A DNA stretch of 64,000 nt from Anaeramoeba flamelloides (taxonomy: Eukaryota; Metamonada; Anaeramoebidae): NCBI GenBank assembly GCA_027625915.1, contig JANTQA010000070.1:10855001-10919000 (forward strand), in the 5' to 3' direction. Position 1 is the stretch's first letter; each line of letters begins with the position of its first letter. Of this stretch, positions 1 through 13,099 are shown one piece after another. The notes under the pieces were generated by a model. The model was not told the DNA's origin. It ran no database searches and was given only the letters and a program-made list of their open reading frames with translations. The position numbers and the translations under genes are program-made.

Positions 1-659
1 TTTCAATGTAATAAATGAAATTATTTTAAAATTTTTTTTTGTTTTTTTTTTTGTTTATTCAAGTATTTTCTATTTTTTAAATAAAAGTTTTCTAAAAATT
101 ATTCATATTAAACTTTTAGTTTTGGTTTAAAGAAATGAATTTTATTTTTCTCGTAATTCGATATTTATTAAAATTTTATCTAAAAAAATATCTATAAATT
201 TCTTAGTACTAGATTATTTCATTTATTTTTTTTATCATAAAATTCATAACGTTGTTTGATTTTTATTATTAATAAACTAATTTATTGAATTTTGAATTTT
301 TATTCTTATTGTAATAAAATTTCTTATTTAAAAAATTAAAAAAATAAAATGAATTAATTCCGAAAATGTAAAAATGAATAAGTAAATTTATTTCTAAAAT
401 AAAATTAAAACAATAGAATAACATAACTTATTTATTATTGAACTATTTTGACTTTTTATTATAATTAAAATTTGGCTTAAAAACAAAAAAGAAAAAAAAT
501 ATTAGCGCCTCAATATCATTTTCATACTTTTATTTTAAAAAATTGATGAAATTTAGGAAAATATGGGGTTCTAATTAATATAAATAAATATATATCTGTA
601 TAAGTATATTTTTTTTTTTGGTTAATTTAATTTTCTAAATATGTTTTATAGATTTAAAT

Positions 660-1180
660 ACAATTTTTTTTTCTATTATTAAATAGAAGATTAATCAATA
701 CTTTTATCAAATCAAAATTATTTTTTAAAGAAGAAATATCATAAAATTACTGTTAGTTTTAAATATAATTTATTTATACTTTATTGTAGTTGACCCTTTC
801 ATTTTTCGATTTTTCATCAAATTCTTTGTATTGTATCTAATAATGTAGGATGTGTGGATCATTTTCAATTAAGAACAAAAAATGAAAAGTTCATCACCTT
901 TCTTTAGAAAAGATTAATTCAAAGCACATGTTTCCAAAAATATTCTGATTCTAAATGTCCTGAAATCCATTTACAGAACTTCATGTAGTTAGAACTACAA
1001 GAATAGTGTAAAATTTAGATGTGGGTCGTACGCGCTCTCTCTCTCTCTCGAGACGAGAACAAAATAAAAGAACTGAAAAAAATAAAATGAAAAAGTTAAA
1101 TAATTTATTTGTGGAGTAATAGTAAGAACTAAAAAAAAAAAAGAACTTTTATGAATTAATTTTGAAAGTAGGGGAAATTT
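660..1180 (-). repeat. Conserved 3' flank of gene A
   Basis: This block downstream of gene A matches 12495-13005 (downstream of B) and, inverted, about 57900-58390 (beyond C). It contains an unusual GC-containing patch at 1020-1055 with a CT microsatellite. It belongs to the duplicated unit; no open frame is seen. Confidence 0.6.
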
Positions 1181-1284
1181 ATAAACTAAAGTTACTTTAA
1201 GATCTTGTGATAAAAAAAGAATTTAGAAAAAATTCAAAGAAGATTGAATGATTAAAAAAAGAAAAGAAATTTTTCTGTTTTTTA

Positions 1285-4200
1285 TTATTTTTCACAAAAA
1301 ATTTCAATTTGAAAAATATCCCAATTACTAAAGTAACCTGCTAAAAAATTCTTTGCCTGTCTAGATCCATATTTATATCCAAAAGGGGGTTTAAATGCAT
1401 GACCAAGATTTGAGTAGCTATATCTATCCATATTGTTGGCATTCCCATAACCTAAAACCAAATCATAACCTCCTCCAAATGTTGGCCCACGATCTGGATC
1501 ACAATATATTTCAAAACCTTTTGGATTAAAAAAAGGCATTTTTAAAGGTTCTGTAAAATTTTGATCCAGGCTAATTAAGGAAAAAAGAAATGATTTATTT
1601 TCTGTTGATTGCTTATAGCCATTTTTTGAATCCCAACCCATTGCTGCAAATCCTCCAAATAAGGATTTATTATTTAATTTGATTAGAATTATGGATTTTC
1701 CTTTATTGTCACATTTTCGATGGAAGGTTTGATTTTTCCATCCATCTGTTCTTGAATTGAATCTTCTTCGGAAATTTGAATTGCATCCGGCTTCTTTGAT
1801 CCATTGTCCCAGAATTTGATTGAATTTTGGATTAATTTCTCGTTGAAGGATTTCTGATTCTTCTTCTAAAAACATGAGATCAATTACTTTTAAATTAAAA
1901 GGATATTTGGGAAATATTTGACCATCTATTGAGAAATTTATTTGATATTCTCCTTCTTCTTGGAATAAATATTCCCCAATTGATTCTTTATTTGTCCCTT
2001 TTTGAAATTTGATTATTTCAGTAATTATTTCATTTGAATTTGATTTGAAAATTTGAGCTTTGAGATTGAATTCTTGGTTATTAATAATTTCATTAAATTG
2101 ATTTTTAAGAAGAATTGAAAATTTCAATTTGTTTTTTAATTGAATTTTTGTTGGTAAATTGATTTGGGTTTTATTGAGATCAATAGGCATATTTAATTTC
2201 CAATTTGTCAAATTTTGTTTTAGATCATTTGGAATTCTATTTATTTTATTAAATTTTGAATTACAAATTAATTGATTATTCTTATTTTTAATTAAAATTG
2301 GTAATAATTGTTTCAATTTAAAAAAATTGTGCAATATTTCTGGATAATCATTATATTTTTTGCAAATTTCAATTTCTTTTATTATCATTTCAGATTTTTC
2401 AAATTTATCAATTTCTTTTTGGGCTTTAATTGATTGGTGACTTAATTGGATAAATTTTTCATTTTGTTGAATTGATATTTCTTCATTCATTTTCTTGAAT
2501 TGATGTTGAATTAATTTATTTAATTTTTGATAATTTTTTTTGATCAATTCTAGATTAATTTGTTTTTCATTTAAGGATTTGATTTTTTCATTTTGAATTC
2601 TTTCAACAAATTCTAATTTTTTCTTATTGATTGAATTTATTTCATTGATTAATTCTTCCAATTCATCTTGTATTTTTTCATATCCTTCTTTGAGATTTAC
2701 TATTTGATTGCATCTTCTATGATTAATAGTTCGACAATCAACACACAATAATTGTTGATGATCAAGACAAAAATATTGAAAAGGCTGCTTTTTATGTTCA
2801 TTACATAATCTTGGGAATTCTGAATTTGTTTTTTCTTGAGCTATTATATATATATATATATATATTATATATTTATATTTGATTGATTAAAAAAAATTCA
2901 AAAAAAATAAAAATAAAATTAAATGAATTTTTGTAAAAAAAGAAAGAGAATTAAAAAAAAAAAGATTTAAAAAAAAAAAATTAAAGAAAATTCAAACTTG
3001 TGGTTAATTGCATTTCAGAAAATAATTTAAAAAATCCAAATGAATTTGATTGATTAATTTTGGTTTCTAATTTTTTAAATTCATTAAGAAGTTTTTGGGT
3101 TGTAGATTTTGAATTATTGATTGATTGTTTTTCAATTTTCATAATTGATGAGATTTGTTCAAAAAAATTATTGGTTAATTTTATTTCATTTTGTTCAAGT
3201 AAATCTAATAACTTTTTTTGTTTCTTATAAAAATTTGTTATTTTTTTTAAAATGGTTTTCTTATTTGTTTTGAGATTTTTTTCAGAATTATTTAATTGTT
3301 CAAGGTTTTCATTGATTCTTTCAAAATGATTTTGAGTGCATTGTTTTTGTTCATTGATTAATTCTTTATAAAAATCCATTGACTGATCAAATGAAATTAT
3401 TTCATGATCTGTATGTTCAAAGCTGCATTCAGAGCAAATTAATTTTTGACAATTCTTACAGTATTTGGAGAGTTTACTTTTTTGATGGATTGGACAGTTT
3501 TCGGTGGAGTTTAAATCCTCTTTTATTTTTTATTTTTTTTTTGAAACAAAATAAGAACAAAAATATTGTTTTTGATTTTTAAAAAAAAAATAAATATACA
3601 ATAGAAAAAGTAATTTAATTGAGAAACCGAATAAGGAGAATATTACAGAGAGAAATATATATATATATATATTTGATTCAATATTGATATTTCTTTTGTT
3701 TTCTTTTCAAGATTTTGAATGAAAAATAAAATATAAATTGAAAATTGATAATTTGTGAAAAGAAAAAAGAAGATTAAAATTGAATAAAAAAAAAAAAAAA
3801 TTCAAAAAGTTATACATAAACCTAGAATTAAATAATTAATACAAAATAAGGAAAGTGAATCCAAAATAAAAAGATTAAAATATTAAAAAGAAAAAAAAAT
3901 AAAGTTTTTCAATTTCGTTGATTTTGAAATTTCAAAGGTCTAACTGAATTTTAGATTCATAAAATGCTTTTAATTTCAGAAATTTGTTTTCAATTTATTT
4001 GTAATTCATTTATAATTGGCTATTTTTTAAACAAAAACCTTTTCTTTTGTGAAATCTTAAGTAAAATATTTTTGGATAAACTACAGATAAGAGAGAGATC
4101 AAAACTCTGAAAAGTTTAATATAGTATTGTAGTTGTTGTCTAAAGATTTTTGGATATTTTTCTTGATAATGTAAAGTTTGGAAATTTTTTGGGATCTTCT

Positions 4201-7200
4201 TATTTTTGATTCTATTTGAGCAAAATAAGAACAGTTTTACTAATAATTTTATTTTTAAAAATGTTATTTAATATTATTTTACATAACTTTATATTAATTA
4301 CTTTTGTGATATTTTTTTTAACTGGTCAATCTGATATTGGATAAGTGTATCTATTTTTTAAGAATTGAAAATAAAATATTTTGGTTCAAGGTAAAAAAAA
4401 GATTTATTAAATAGATTTCAAAAAAAACAAAATATTTGTTCCCTAATAAAAAAAAAAAAAATTCCTTCATTTTTTCAAGTAAAGTTGGAAATGGGGTAAA
4501 TTTAATTTCTTTGTTGGAAAAAAAGGTCGAAATACAAACTTTTTTTTTTTTGTTGTCAAAACAAAAAAAATCTCATTTAATGATATAGAGTACATTTTAA
4601 TATTTTTGAAAATTTTAATTACAACAATCTTACTGAAAAATGATTGTTTGAGTTTCAAAATGAGATATTGAAACTTTGAAATCCAAAATACCATTCACTA
4701 CTCTATTTGTGAAAAGAAAGCGAACCTGAATTAATTCAGAGTTGAATCTTTAATTGTTCAATTTTTTGAATTTTTTTTTTTTTGGATTCAATTTTTAGGT
4801 TTTATTAAATTTGGTTTTGGATCTTGAAATGTGTTTATGGGGTGTTTGATTTTAGTCATTGAATAAACCCAAAAAATAGACCGAAAAGGTGTGTATTTGA
4901 AACAAGTATTTTCTTTTAGAAGAAAATATAATAAAGATCACCTTTCCAAATGAATTTGTTCAAATCAAAAATGAAAAAAAAAAAAAATCCTATTTTCGAA
5001 GATTTGTCTTCTTTATCTTCTTAAATTTGGATTAATCCAAACAAGATATTACCTTGAATTTCTCGTCCAATCCCTATTTATTATTATTTTAGAAACCATT
5101 TTTTTTTACCAATTTATTTTCAAGATTCAATTTTCAAATATTTCAATTAAACAAAAACTTGAACAAAGAATATTGTTTTTCATGTTAAAGTTAATGGTAA
5201 TTGAATTATCGAAATAAAAAAACAGTTACAAAAGATTCAATCGAAAAGAAAAAGAGAAATTGAGAAAAAATTTTAATCAGAATTTGGAATTATTTTGAGT
5301 TTCCAATTTAATCGATAATAAATAATTATCAAATGAAACAAACACATCCAATAAATCTTTATTTCTGAAGAGGAATTCAAAAAATATCCTATTTTTCAAA
5401 CCCACACTTGAATTAGATGAATTAAATGACAATATGTTTATAAAAATCATTTTGGGAAATTCTTTAGAAATATAAAGTAATTTTATTAATCAAACCTTTT
5501 CCTAATAGAAAATTTTTTCCATTCAGAATTAAAAATAAAGCCAAGTAAAGAAGAAATAATTGTATCAAATATTATGAGATAAGATCAATAAATAAATATT
5601 TTTTTTTATTATTTTGGGATCAATTTTTTCATTTTTTTGATTTATGTTTTTTAGTTGGTATGAAAATATATTATACTTCGATATATTCCACTCTTGTATT
5701 TATTAAAATATCAATTGTTTTGGTAAAAAAATGATTTTAATAATTCATTTTCTAATAAATGGTGACACTTAAAATTGATAAAATGTACCTCCTTTAAAAA
5801 AAAAACTTAACAACATTTTTTTAGAGTTTTTGGTTTTGATTAAAAATTTATGATTTTTTTTTAAACAAAAAAACAATTTTTTTTTTGTATATTGAAGTGA
5901 GGAAATTAAAAAAAACCTAGGCACTTGAAGGCACTTGAAGGCACTTACCCTACTTTCTAAATTTTTATTTAGAAATTTCAAAAAAACAAAATTTTGAAAA
6001 ACTATTCAAAATATTTGAATTTCTAAAATTAAATAAATTTTTGAACAGAAAAGTAATTTGAAGATTAAAATTGGTTTAATATGAATTTTTTCAGGATAAG
6101 TTTTTTATTTTCACTGGATTTTTCCTTAAACCAACTCAAGATGTCATTTTAGGATTTATTGAGAAATATTTTCTTGGTTGTTAAATTGTTTATTAGGTGT
6201 TTCTGTGCCATTTGGAAATAGTAGTAAATAAACTTTTTGTTTTTCAGTAAACAGGAAATACAGATAAACAAATTTGAAATGATCTCTTCTCGGTTTATAA
6301 AGTAAAAAATTATTGTTTTTGAAATAGATATAAAAAAAAAATATTAAACATCGTTATAAAAAAACGTCAAATCCCTTAAAAAAGTTAAACACCAGTTTTG
6401 ATTGGAAGCAAAAATAGAATCACGGAATTACGTAAATACCTGAAAATGAAAAAAATTTCAATTAGCAAGTTAAATATTAACTAGAATAAATAATTCATTC
6501 TTTTATTATTAATCGAATCAACCAAAAAATTAAGAAATCTCATTTTATCTTGAGATCCAATTTGTACTTTTCTCAAATTCAAAAATATTTTATTTTTTTC
6601 ATCAAATTTTTTCATAATAAAAGAATCAAATCAAAGGAAAAAACTGATTATAAGATATTATGATTAAAAAAAACTGTTTTTTTTAATCAATGTTCCATTT
6701 TTTCTTGAATTATTTAGTGTTTCAATTTTTGAATTGTTCTTAATTTTCAGTTTCTGTTTCGGTTATTTCTGTGATTTAGGTTAATTTTTTCTTTTAAAAC
6801 AAGTTTCACTTTTTTGCCTCAAAAAGATTAAAATCAAAATGATCATATTTTTGATCCAAAATTTTCATTTTTATAAATTACCTTACAATAACAACAAAAT
6901 TAATGATACGAAATAATTATTTTGTTGAGGAATATTTTTGAGATATAAAATATTTTTTGTTGAATTGGCAAAAAAAAAGATAATTTGGCTTTAATATATA
7001 GTATTTCAACCCTCAGATAACCTAAAATTAGGATATTTCTGAACATTATTCACCAAAAAAACTCATTTTTTCTTATATCTTTGTTTTCTTGGAAATTCAT
7101 CCTAAAAGATAAATATAAAATAATAAAACTACAAAAGACAAAGTCAAATATAAATTGATTTAAAAGTCAGTGAATTTTAGAAAAAACCCAAAATATTGAA

Positions 7201-8534
7201 ATTTTTGATTTTTTGGATTTTTAATGTTAATTTAAAAAAAGTACATTTATTTGATGAAAAAATATTTTCGAAATTCTTGAAAAAAACAAGGCAAAATTAA
7301 AATCAGTTTTTTTACCTTCTTGGTTCACTTAATTTCTATTTTATCCAAAATATATATTTATACCTTTACACTCAAATCTATTTTATTTTAAAATTAAGTG
7401 GAAAATAAGAGAAGAAAGAGGATTGTGATTTTCAAACACTTCCAGTGAAAATTTTTAAATTTGGATTGAAAAAAAATTTTTCTTCAAATGTTAAATTCTG
7501 AAAAAAAATGAAATTTTAACAAGATCTCTTGGCTCAGTATTTCAGTTAAGCCAATAAATATGTTGTTAGTTATAAAAATAATCTTCAGTAAATATTAAAT
7601 TAGGATCCTCCTTAAATTCAAATCAAAAATTATATTTTGATCTTAAAAATTTCAAAAATAGAAAGTAGACAAAATCACTTTAGTTTTCCTTTTGAATTGA
7701 TCTTACTTGATCTTTTGATTTTGTCTCTTGGATTTGTTCCAAAACCTGGTTTTGGTTGGCTTGAAATCAAAATTTCCATTTTTATAATCGGAAATATGGT
7801 GGTCTTGGTTCTCAATCAGAAAAGTCGAAACACAAATTTTTGAAATTTTGACAATCTATTTGAAGGATCTTGTTGGATTTGAAAGAGGAAATTTTAAAAG
7901 AAGAACAAATACTATTAATTAAGAGTCTTCAATCTTGTTTCACAGCGTATCGAATTCCTTAATAAAAAGTAAAATTGAAATTTAGGGTTTAAACTTCTTT
8001 AAATATTTTTATCCTTGTTTCATTTTTAAATTGTCAAAATATTTACAAAACAATGTCTTGACTCATTTTGGCAGGTTTTTTCATTTTTTTTAAACAAAAG
8101 ACAAAAAGAGAAAAGAAAGAAGATCAATTGAGAAAATAAAAAGAAAGAAAAGAAGTTGAGTCTTTAGTTGTTAAAATAAAGCCAAACATATTCACAAAAA
8201 AAAATCTAATTGTTCTTTTTTGAAATTTGTTTATTCTTTCAAAAAGAAATAAAAATATAAAATAAAAGGAAAAAAAAAACTAAAAGAGGAAAAAAAAAAA
8301 AAAATTAAAAAGAAAGTAAAAACACAAACTTGGTTTAGGATCGGTTCTCACATGTTTACTAAATCTTCTCATTTTGTGCATTGAATCACATTCTTCACAC
8401 TGGTTTTCTTCACAATCATTGCAATAAACTATAGCTTTGACCTTTCGATTATCTTCTTTAAGGCAATTATCACACCAAATTTTTTTTGCTTCTGAGTTTT
8501 CTTCTTCTGGTTGAATTGGAAAATAGGAAGTCAT
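1285..8534 (-). CDS. Gene A: triple B-box, coiled-coil, filamin-repeat, TLDc protein (3 exons)
   Basis: I read three minus-strand exons: 8534-8330, 3519-2998 and 2840-1285, giving about 760 residues. Both introns are phase 1 with GTTTG donors. B-box 1 (residues 21-61) has C21, C24, C38, C41, C46, C49, H53 and H61. B-box 2 (77-107) starts CPIH and ends HTDH. B-box 3 (255-286) has C255, H258, C267, H270, C275, C278, H283 and C286. Lysine/glutamate-rich coiled coils follow B-boxes 2 and 3. A filamin-like beta repeat spans about 457-563, and a TLDc domain fills about 578-760 (FNSRTDGW, CDNKGKS, LFGGFAA, SFLFSL, FGGGYDL). B-box and TLDc domains generally mediate protein contacts; no specific function is claimed. 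The start is the first ATG ahead of B-box 1. The exon joins rest on parallel structure in copies B and C. The 4.8 kb first intron holds an R1 transposon. Confidence 0.85.
2845..2866. repeat. TA microsatellite in gene A intron 2
   Basis: It is an alternating TA tract just upstream of the TAATAG acceptor, on the coding (minus) strand. Copy C has a shorter one at the same place; copy B has a GT version. Confidence 0.8.
4581..5793 (+). mobile_element. R1a: TTAA-flanked inverted-end element in intron 1 of gene A
   Basis: It is similar to R1d over its length and lies in the same orientation. The right end reads TGTACCTCC followed by TTTAA. The left end is eroded, but TACATTTTA and a TTTAA remain. 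Internal open frames are not shared with the other copies. Confidence 0.75.
7080..8329 (-). repeat. Conserved intron-1 segment, copy A
   Basis: About 1.2 kb is shared with intron 1 of B (15960-17066) and C (50886-52200). One stretch, AAGCCAATAAATATGTTGTT on the plus strand near 7549-7568, is unchanged in B and nearly so in C. Short open frames here do not stay open in the three copies, so I read it as non-coding. Confidence 0.65.
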
Positions 8535-8659
8535 TTTGATTTAGTTATGGTTTTTTAGAATGCTAAATATTGAAAAGTATCAATACTAATTATATGAAAG
8601 ATTCAATTTAAAAAAATAATTTTGTTTTTTCAGAATATTATTATTTGAATAAATTTATT

Positions 8660-8826
8660 CTGTTTGTCAGTACCCTTAAAGTTCTAATAAACAAGATCAA
8701 CACAAAATCAGAAACGAAAATATAACACCTTTTTTTATATGGTAGAAAAATTCGATTTATGAGTTCACTTTATTGATTTATTATAAAGATTTAATTTTTA
8801 TTCAGCATTTTTAAAGAAAATTGATT
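8660..8826 (-). promoter_or_regulatory. Near-identical upstream block of gene A
   Basis: This 167-base block lies 126-292 bases ahead of the gene A start. Its counterpart ahead of pseudogene C (50393-50559) differs at only two positions by my hand alignment, although the adjacent first exons have diverged markedly. Gene B lacks it. A promoter or enhancer role is inference; a recent gene-conversion tract is the alternative. Confidence 0.5.
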
Positions 8827-9364
8827 TTACTTTGATTTTCTCAACTTTTGTTCAATCTCAAGAATCCAATAAAGTTAATTGAATCCAATTAGAACACTCA
8901 CTGAAATTGAAGAGTACTTTTATTGAGAAATTAATTGAGTAAAATTTTCAATTAAATTCCGAAGCAAAATTTTAAATTCATTGAGAAAAAATTTTTACTT
9001 TTGAATAATTTTAAGTACTACAATATTTTTCTACTTTTTCAGGCAGAGTTTTGATTTTGTGTTTTATTTCTGGAAACAATTTTTTATTTTGGCAATATTG
9101 AACAAAAAAGGTATTTATTTTTTTTTAAACATAAACTTTTTTTGAGTTAAATTTTAAGTAAATAATTTTTGATAACTATATAAAAGAAAGATATTAAAAA
9201 TCTTAAAAGTCAAAGATTACATTGTTGTTGCTGTCAAAAGATTTCGAGGATTTCTTGTCTTATAAGTGCAAAAGTTGAAAATTTTCTGATTATTTTTATT
9301 TCAAATTCTAATAAATTGAACTAAGAAGTATTTTACTAATAAAATTATCTTTAAATATGATATT

Positions 9365-11590
9365 ATAGTTCTTTTAGAAACTTTACCAAATTTTTTTTGT
9401 GAGATTGTTTAATTGATAACAGTGAGATTAGTAAGTGGGTCAATTTCAAACAAATTGAAGAAATATTTGGTACAAGTAACCAAAATAATTGTTTAAGAAA
9501 AACTAAAAAAAAAGTTCTTGATAATTTTGGACTGTTTAGCATTGAAATAAATTTCATTTCTTTATTGAAAAAAAAGCCTAAATACAAACATGTTTTTATT
9601 CTCATTTTGAAAAAAAATCAATATTTTTTCAAAAAAAAAAAATTATTTGTTAATCTTATTCCTAACAAAAAAGGAGTACAAGAGTCAATTAACAAAAAAT
9701 TTTGAAAGTAGAAAAAAAATAATTATCATTTTTGAAAGAAAAAAAAATCAAAACATTTTGTTTTTGAATATTTCAAGTCAATAAATTTTAGAGGAATTTT
9801 CAAAATCATTCATTTTTTGGAATGCAAGTGTATGAAGATTTTTAAGTTCGATTTTTTCGGAGAATTGGCTGACAGTCAGCAAAGGAAAATAAAAAGATAG
9901 ACAGATCTCATTTAAAGGATAGGTGATCTAGTTTGTCTATAAAAATTAAACCAAGTTCTGTCTACAATCATAACAACTCTAAAATTAACTTCAATTTTTT
10001 TGCTAACTACATTATATAAATACCATCCTTTGAAAAACAAGATTTTAAACGTAACATTAAAATAAAAAACAATAAATTGCTTTGGTTTATTTTGTGTTTC
10101 AAAGAATTGGATCCAAAGTCCAAAAAATAAATAGCATCTCATATTGTTTCTTTAATTCCCACGATTGCCTTTTCGAATTCTTTCAGCTAAATCTTATTAG
10201 TTCTCATTGGTTCTTATATCTTCGAAAAATACAATGAGTAAAATAATACGTTAAGTTGATTTTGTAAATTAAAAATAATTATTGTATTAGAATTCCTGAA
10301 AAAAATGGCTAAAATGATAAAAAAATATCAAAAGGATTTTAATTTAAAAATTAAAGAAAATCTTCTCATATTCGAATATTTGATTGATTACTTTTTTTAA
10401 CCTCATTATCAAACTAAAAAAAAATCCAAAAAATTGAGATTGATTATTAAAATCAAAATAAAATTCATATTATCATATTAAACCAAAATTTTTCAATTAT
10501 CCATTTCAAAATTTGGATTTTAATTTTAAAAACTTTTGAAATAATATATTTTTAAGGTATTTTTTTATAATTTAGTTTTTTTATTCATGTAAATTTTGCT
10601 TTAAAATTTTATTAACATGTATTATTCAGAGTGAGTAATAGTAATTTCAAATATCTTTATTAATCATTTACAAAGAAGCCAAGAAATATTTCAAATAAAT
10701 TTTCTTTTCACTTCCATTTTGTAATTAAAATCAATTTGACATTTTTTTTCTGGATGATCAGTAATAAAATCAAAAATTTCAAGTAAAAAAAAATTTGGAT
10801 TTTGAAACCAATTTGAAGTCTCAAAAATCAATATGTGTACTTCATAGTTGAAAAATATCTTTCTTCAATTTGTCTCCAATATGTGGATTAGTTATTAAAA
10901 ACATATATTTTTTGAAAAAAATATAATAATTTTTACTGTTTGATTAGATTGACAATTTATTCAACAGATATTGTAAAAATATTGAAAATAAAACTAATTT
11001 CATAGAAAAGAAAGAAAAAAAACAAATCTTTTGAAAATTTTAGTAAAAGGTTATTGGATAAATCTTGAAATTAAAAAAATCAAAAAATATTTACTTTTGG
11101 AATATTGTAAAGATTTAATTGTAAATACTGGTATACTATTTAAAATTGTGTATATTTTTTGATTTGAAAAAAGTAATTTATTAAAAAAATATCTCAAAAT
11201 ATTAATTTTTATTTGGGCTCCAATTATGAAAAAATCTTATAATTTAAGATTCAATAATATTTTTTAATAGTTTTTATTGAAGTGTGTAACTTTTTATTAC
11301 TTGGTACCATTAAATTCCAACTGTAATATGTTTTAATTCTTGACAAATCAATGGTTATAGTAAATTCTTATAAGATTGGATTTTGCTAATTACTTGAATT
11401 GATAAAAAAAACCAGAATGAATTTTATAATTTTATATTTGTATTTTAAAATTTTAAGCCAGTAGGAAATTTTTATAAATATCAAGTGTATAAATTTCTCG
11501 TAAGTGGATAATTATAATCATTTCTTTATTTGAATAATTATATCATTCTATTAATAAAAGAGTGTCATATATTCTAAAGGTTATGAAAAT
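9365..11590. other. Intergenic region, little recognised
   Basis: Segment 9115-9365 resembles 4020-4280, and 9541-9600 resembles 4500-4560, so part of the gene A intron neighbourhood is repeated here. A less AT-rich patch (9890-10200) has a 76-codon minus-strand frame that I do not recognise. Nothing further was found to 11590. Confidence 0.4.
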
Positions 11591-12099
11591 GAGAAAGATT
11601 TGGACATATTTCAAACATATAAAAGAATAACAAAATACTCCGACCTGAAATTTTGAAATAATGTTGATTTTACAAATTATTTTTTGATTTTTTTTCTATT
11701 TTGTTTTCAATTCCTTTTTTCCAGTTTTATCTTTTTCATTAGATTCTGGAATTTTTTTTCAAATTATTTATATAAAAGGCTAATGTTGAATTTGTTTAAT
11801 AGAAGAAAACATACAGTCAGGTGGTGATATCTTAACTTTTGATTGAACAATAATTGTTGTTGAAATTTCAACAAATTTAACTAATATGATTGTTTGGTTA
11901 AGCTTTTTTCAACATTTTAAACTCGCCAATTTTTATTTTCTGATTTTTATATTTTTTTATTTGGATTAAAATGATTACATTTAGAAAAACATTAAGAGAA
12001 GGAAACTTAAATGTAGTTTAAATTGTGTTTGGGAAAATATATTAATTGAGTTTTTTTTTGTTATTTTTGATATGTTATATGTCGTAATTTTTTAAATGG
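11590..12099 (+). mobile_element. R7a: eroded copy of the R7 repeat
   Basis: This copy shares about 500 bases with R7b and R7c. The left end, GATTTGGACATA, and the right end, AATTTTTTAAATGGGG, are degraded versions of the R7 termini. Confidence 0.55.
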
Positions 12100-12373
12100 G
12101 GTTTTATAGAATATAATTAAATACCAAATAAAAAATGGAAATTAAAATAAATTGATAAAATAATTAAGTTCCTAGTAATTTTCCATGTATAATTTCATTC
12201 TCAAGGAGTGGCTTGTCACAAGAATGGATAATACCTTTGTACTTCTTACATAAATATTCAAATTAAATAATTTATTTCAGAGCTATGAAGGTATTTGGGG
12301 CTCTAAGGGGTATATGTATTTGTTTATGTGTGTTAGTTTATATGTGTATCTTTATTATCTATATGGAGTTTTT

Positions 12374-12379
12374 ATATAA

Positions 12380-12434
<55 letters not shown>

Positions 12435-12444
12435 TGTGTGTGTA
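12374..12444. repeat. TA then GT microsatellite
   Basis: A TA run (12378-12398) passes into a GT run with one C interruption (to 12444). The open frame across it is an artefact of the repeat. Confidence 0.9.
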
Positions 12445-12494
12445 TGAAATGGTTTGTGTTTATTTTAATTTCTTTGTGTTGTTAGTTAAAACCA

Positions 12495-13005
12495 ACTTAA
12501 ACTTTTTTTTCTATTATTAAAGAGAAAAATTATCAATACTTTTACCAAATCAAAATTATTTTTTTAAAAAAGTCATCAAAATAAAATGACTGTTATTTTT
12601 CTAAATATTTTTTTATTTGAACTTTATTTTAGTTCACCCTTTCATTTAAGGATTTTTCATCAAATTCTTTGTATTGTATCTAATGTAAGCTGGGTGGATC
12701 ATTTTCAATTGTGAACAATTATCTAAAAGTTAATTTTCATTTCTTGAGAAAAGATTAATTCAGAGCATGTGTTTCCAAAAAGATTCTGATTCAAAATGTA
12801 CTGAAATACATTTACAGAACTTCAGGTATTTGCAAATACAAGTAGTGTGTTAAAATTTGAGGTGGAAAGTAAGCGCGTGGAAAATAAAAATAAATGGAAA
12901 ATGAAAAAAAATGAAAGAATTGATAATTTATTTGTGGAGTAATAGTAAGAATTAAAAAAAAAAAGAACTTTTATGAATTAATTTTGAAAGTAGGGGAAAT
13001 TATTT
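12495..13005 (-). repeat. Conserved 3' flank of gene B
   Basis: This is the same block as 660-1180, including the motif AAGTAAGCGCGTGG, which also appears inverted beyond C. Confidence 0.6.
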
Positions 13006-13099
13006 TGAACTAAAAAAGAGAAACTTATGAAATAATTGAAAAAAAGAGAAATTTTTGAAAAGAAAAAAATTAAATAAAGAAATTGGATTTGTGTTTTTT

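Larger units (their letters stand above)
3520..8329 (-). other. Intron 1 of gene A, conserved proximal part plus inserted repeats
   Basis: This 4.8 kb intron runs from a GTTTGTG donor to an AAAAG acceptor. Its first 1.2 kb (8329-7080) matches intron 1 of genes B and C, and its last 0.7 kb (4280-3520) matches the end of the intron in C. Between them lie an R1 transposon copy (4581-5793) and a short R6-like fragment with tandem GGCACTTGAA units (5917-5955). The remainder (about 5960-7080) is AT-rich sequence in which I see no gene. Confidence 0.7.

Noticed and set aside
1-660. Possible gene at the left edge
   Set aside because: It is only AT-rich sequence with no conserved frame.
7637-7843. 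68-codon plus-strand frame in gene A intron
   Set aside because: Homologous intron sequences in B and C do not keep it open.
12285-12485. 66-codon frame over the GT repeat
   Set aside because: The Val-Cys repeat is a translation of the microsatellite; there is no other support.
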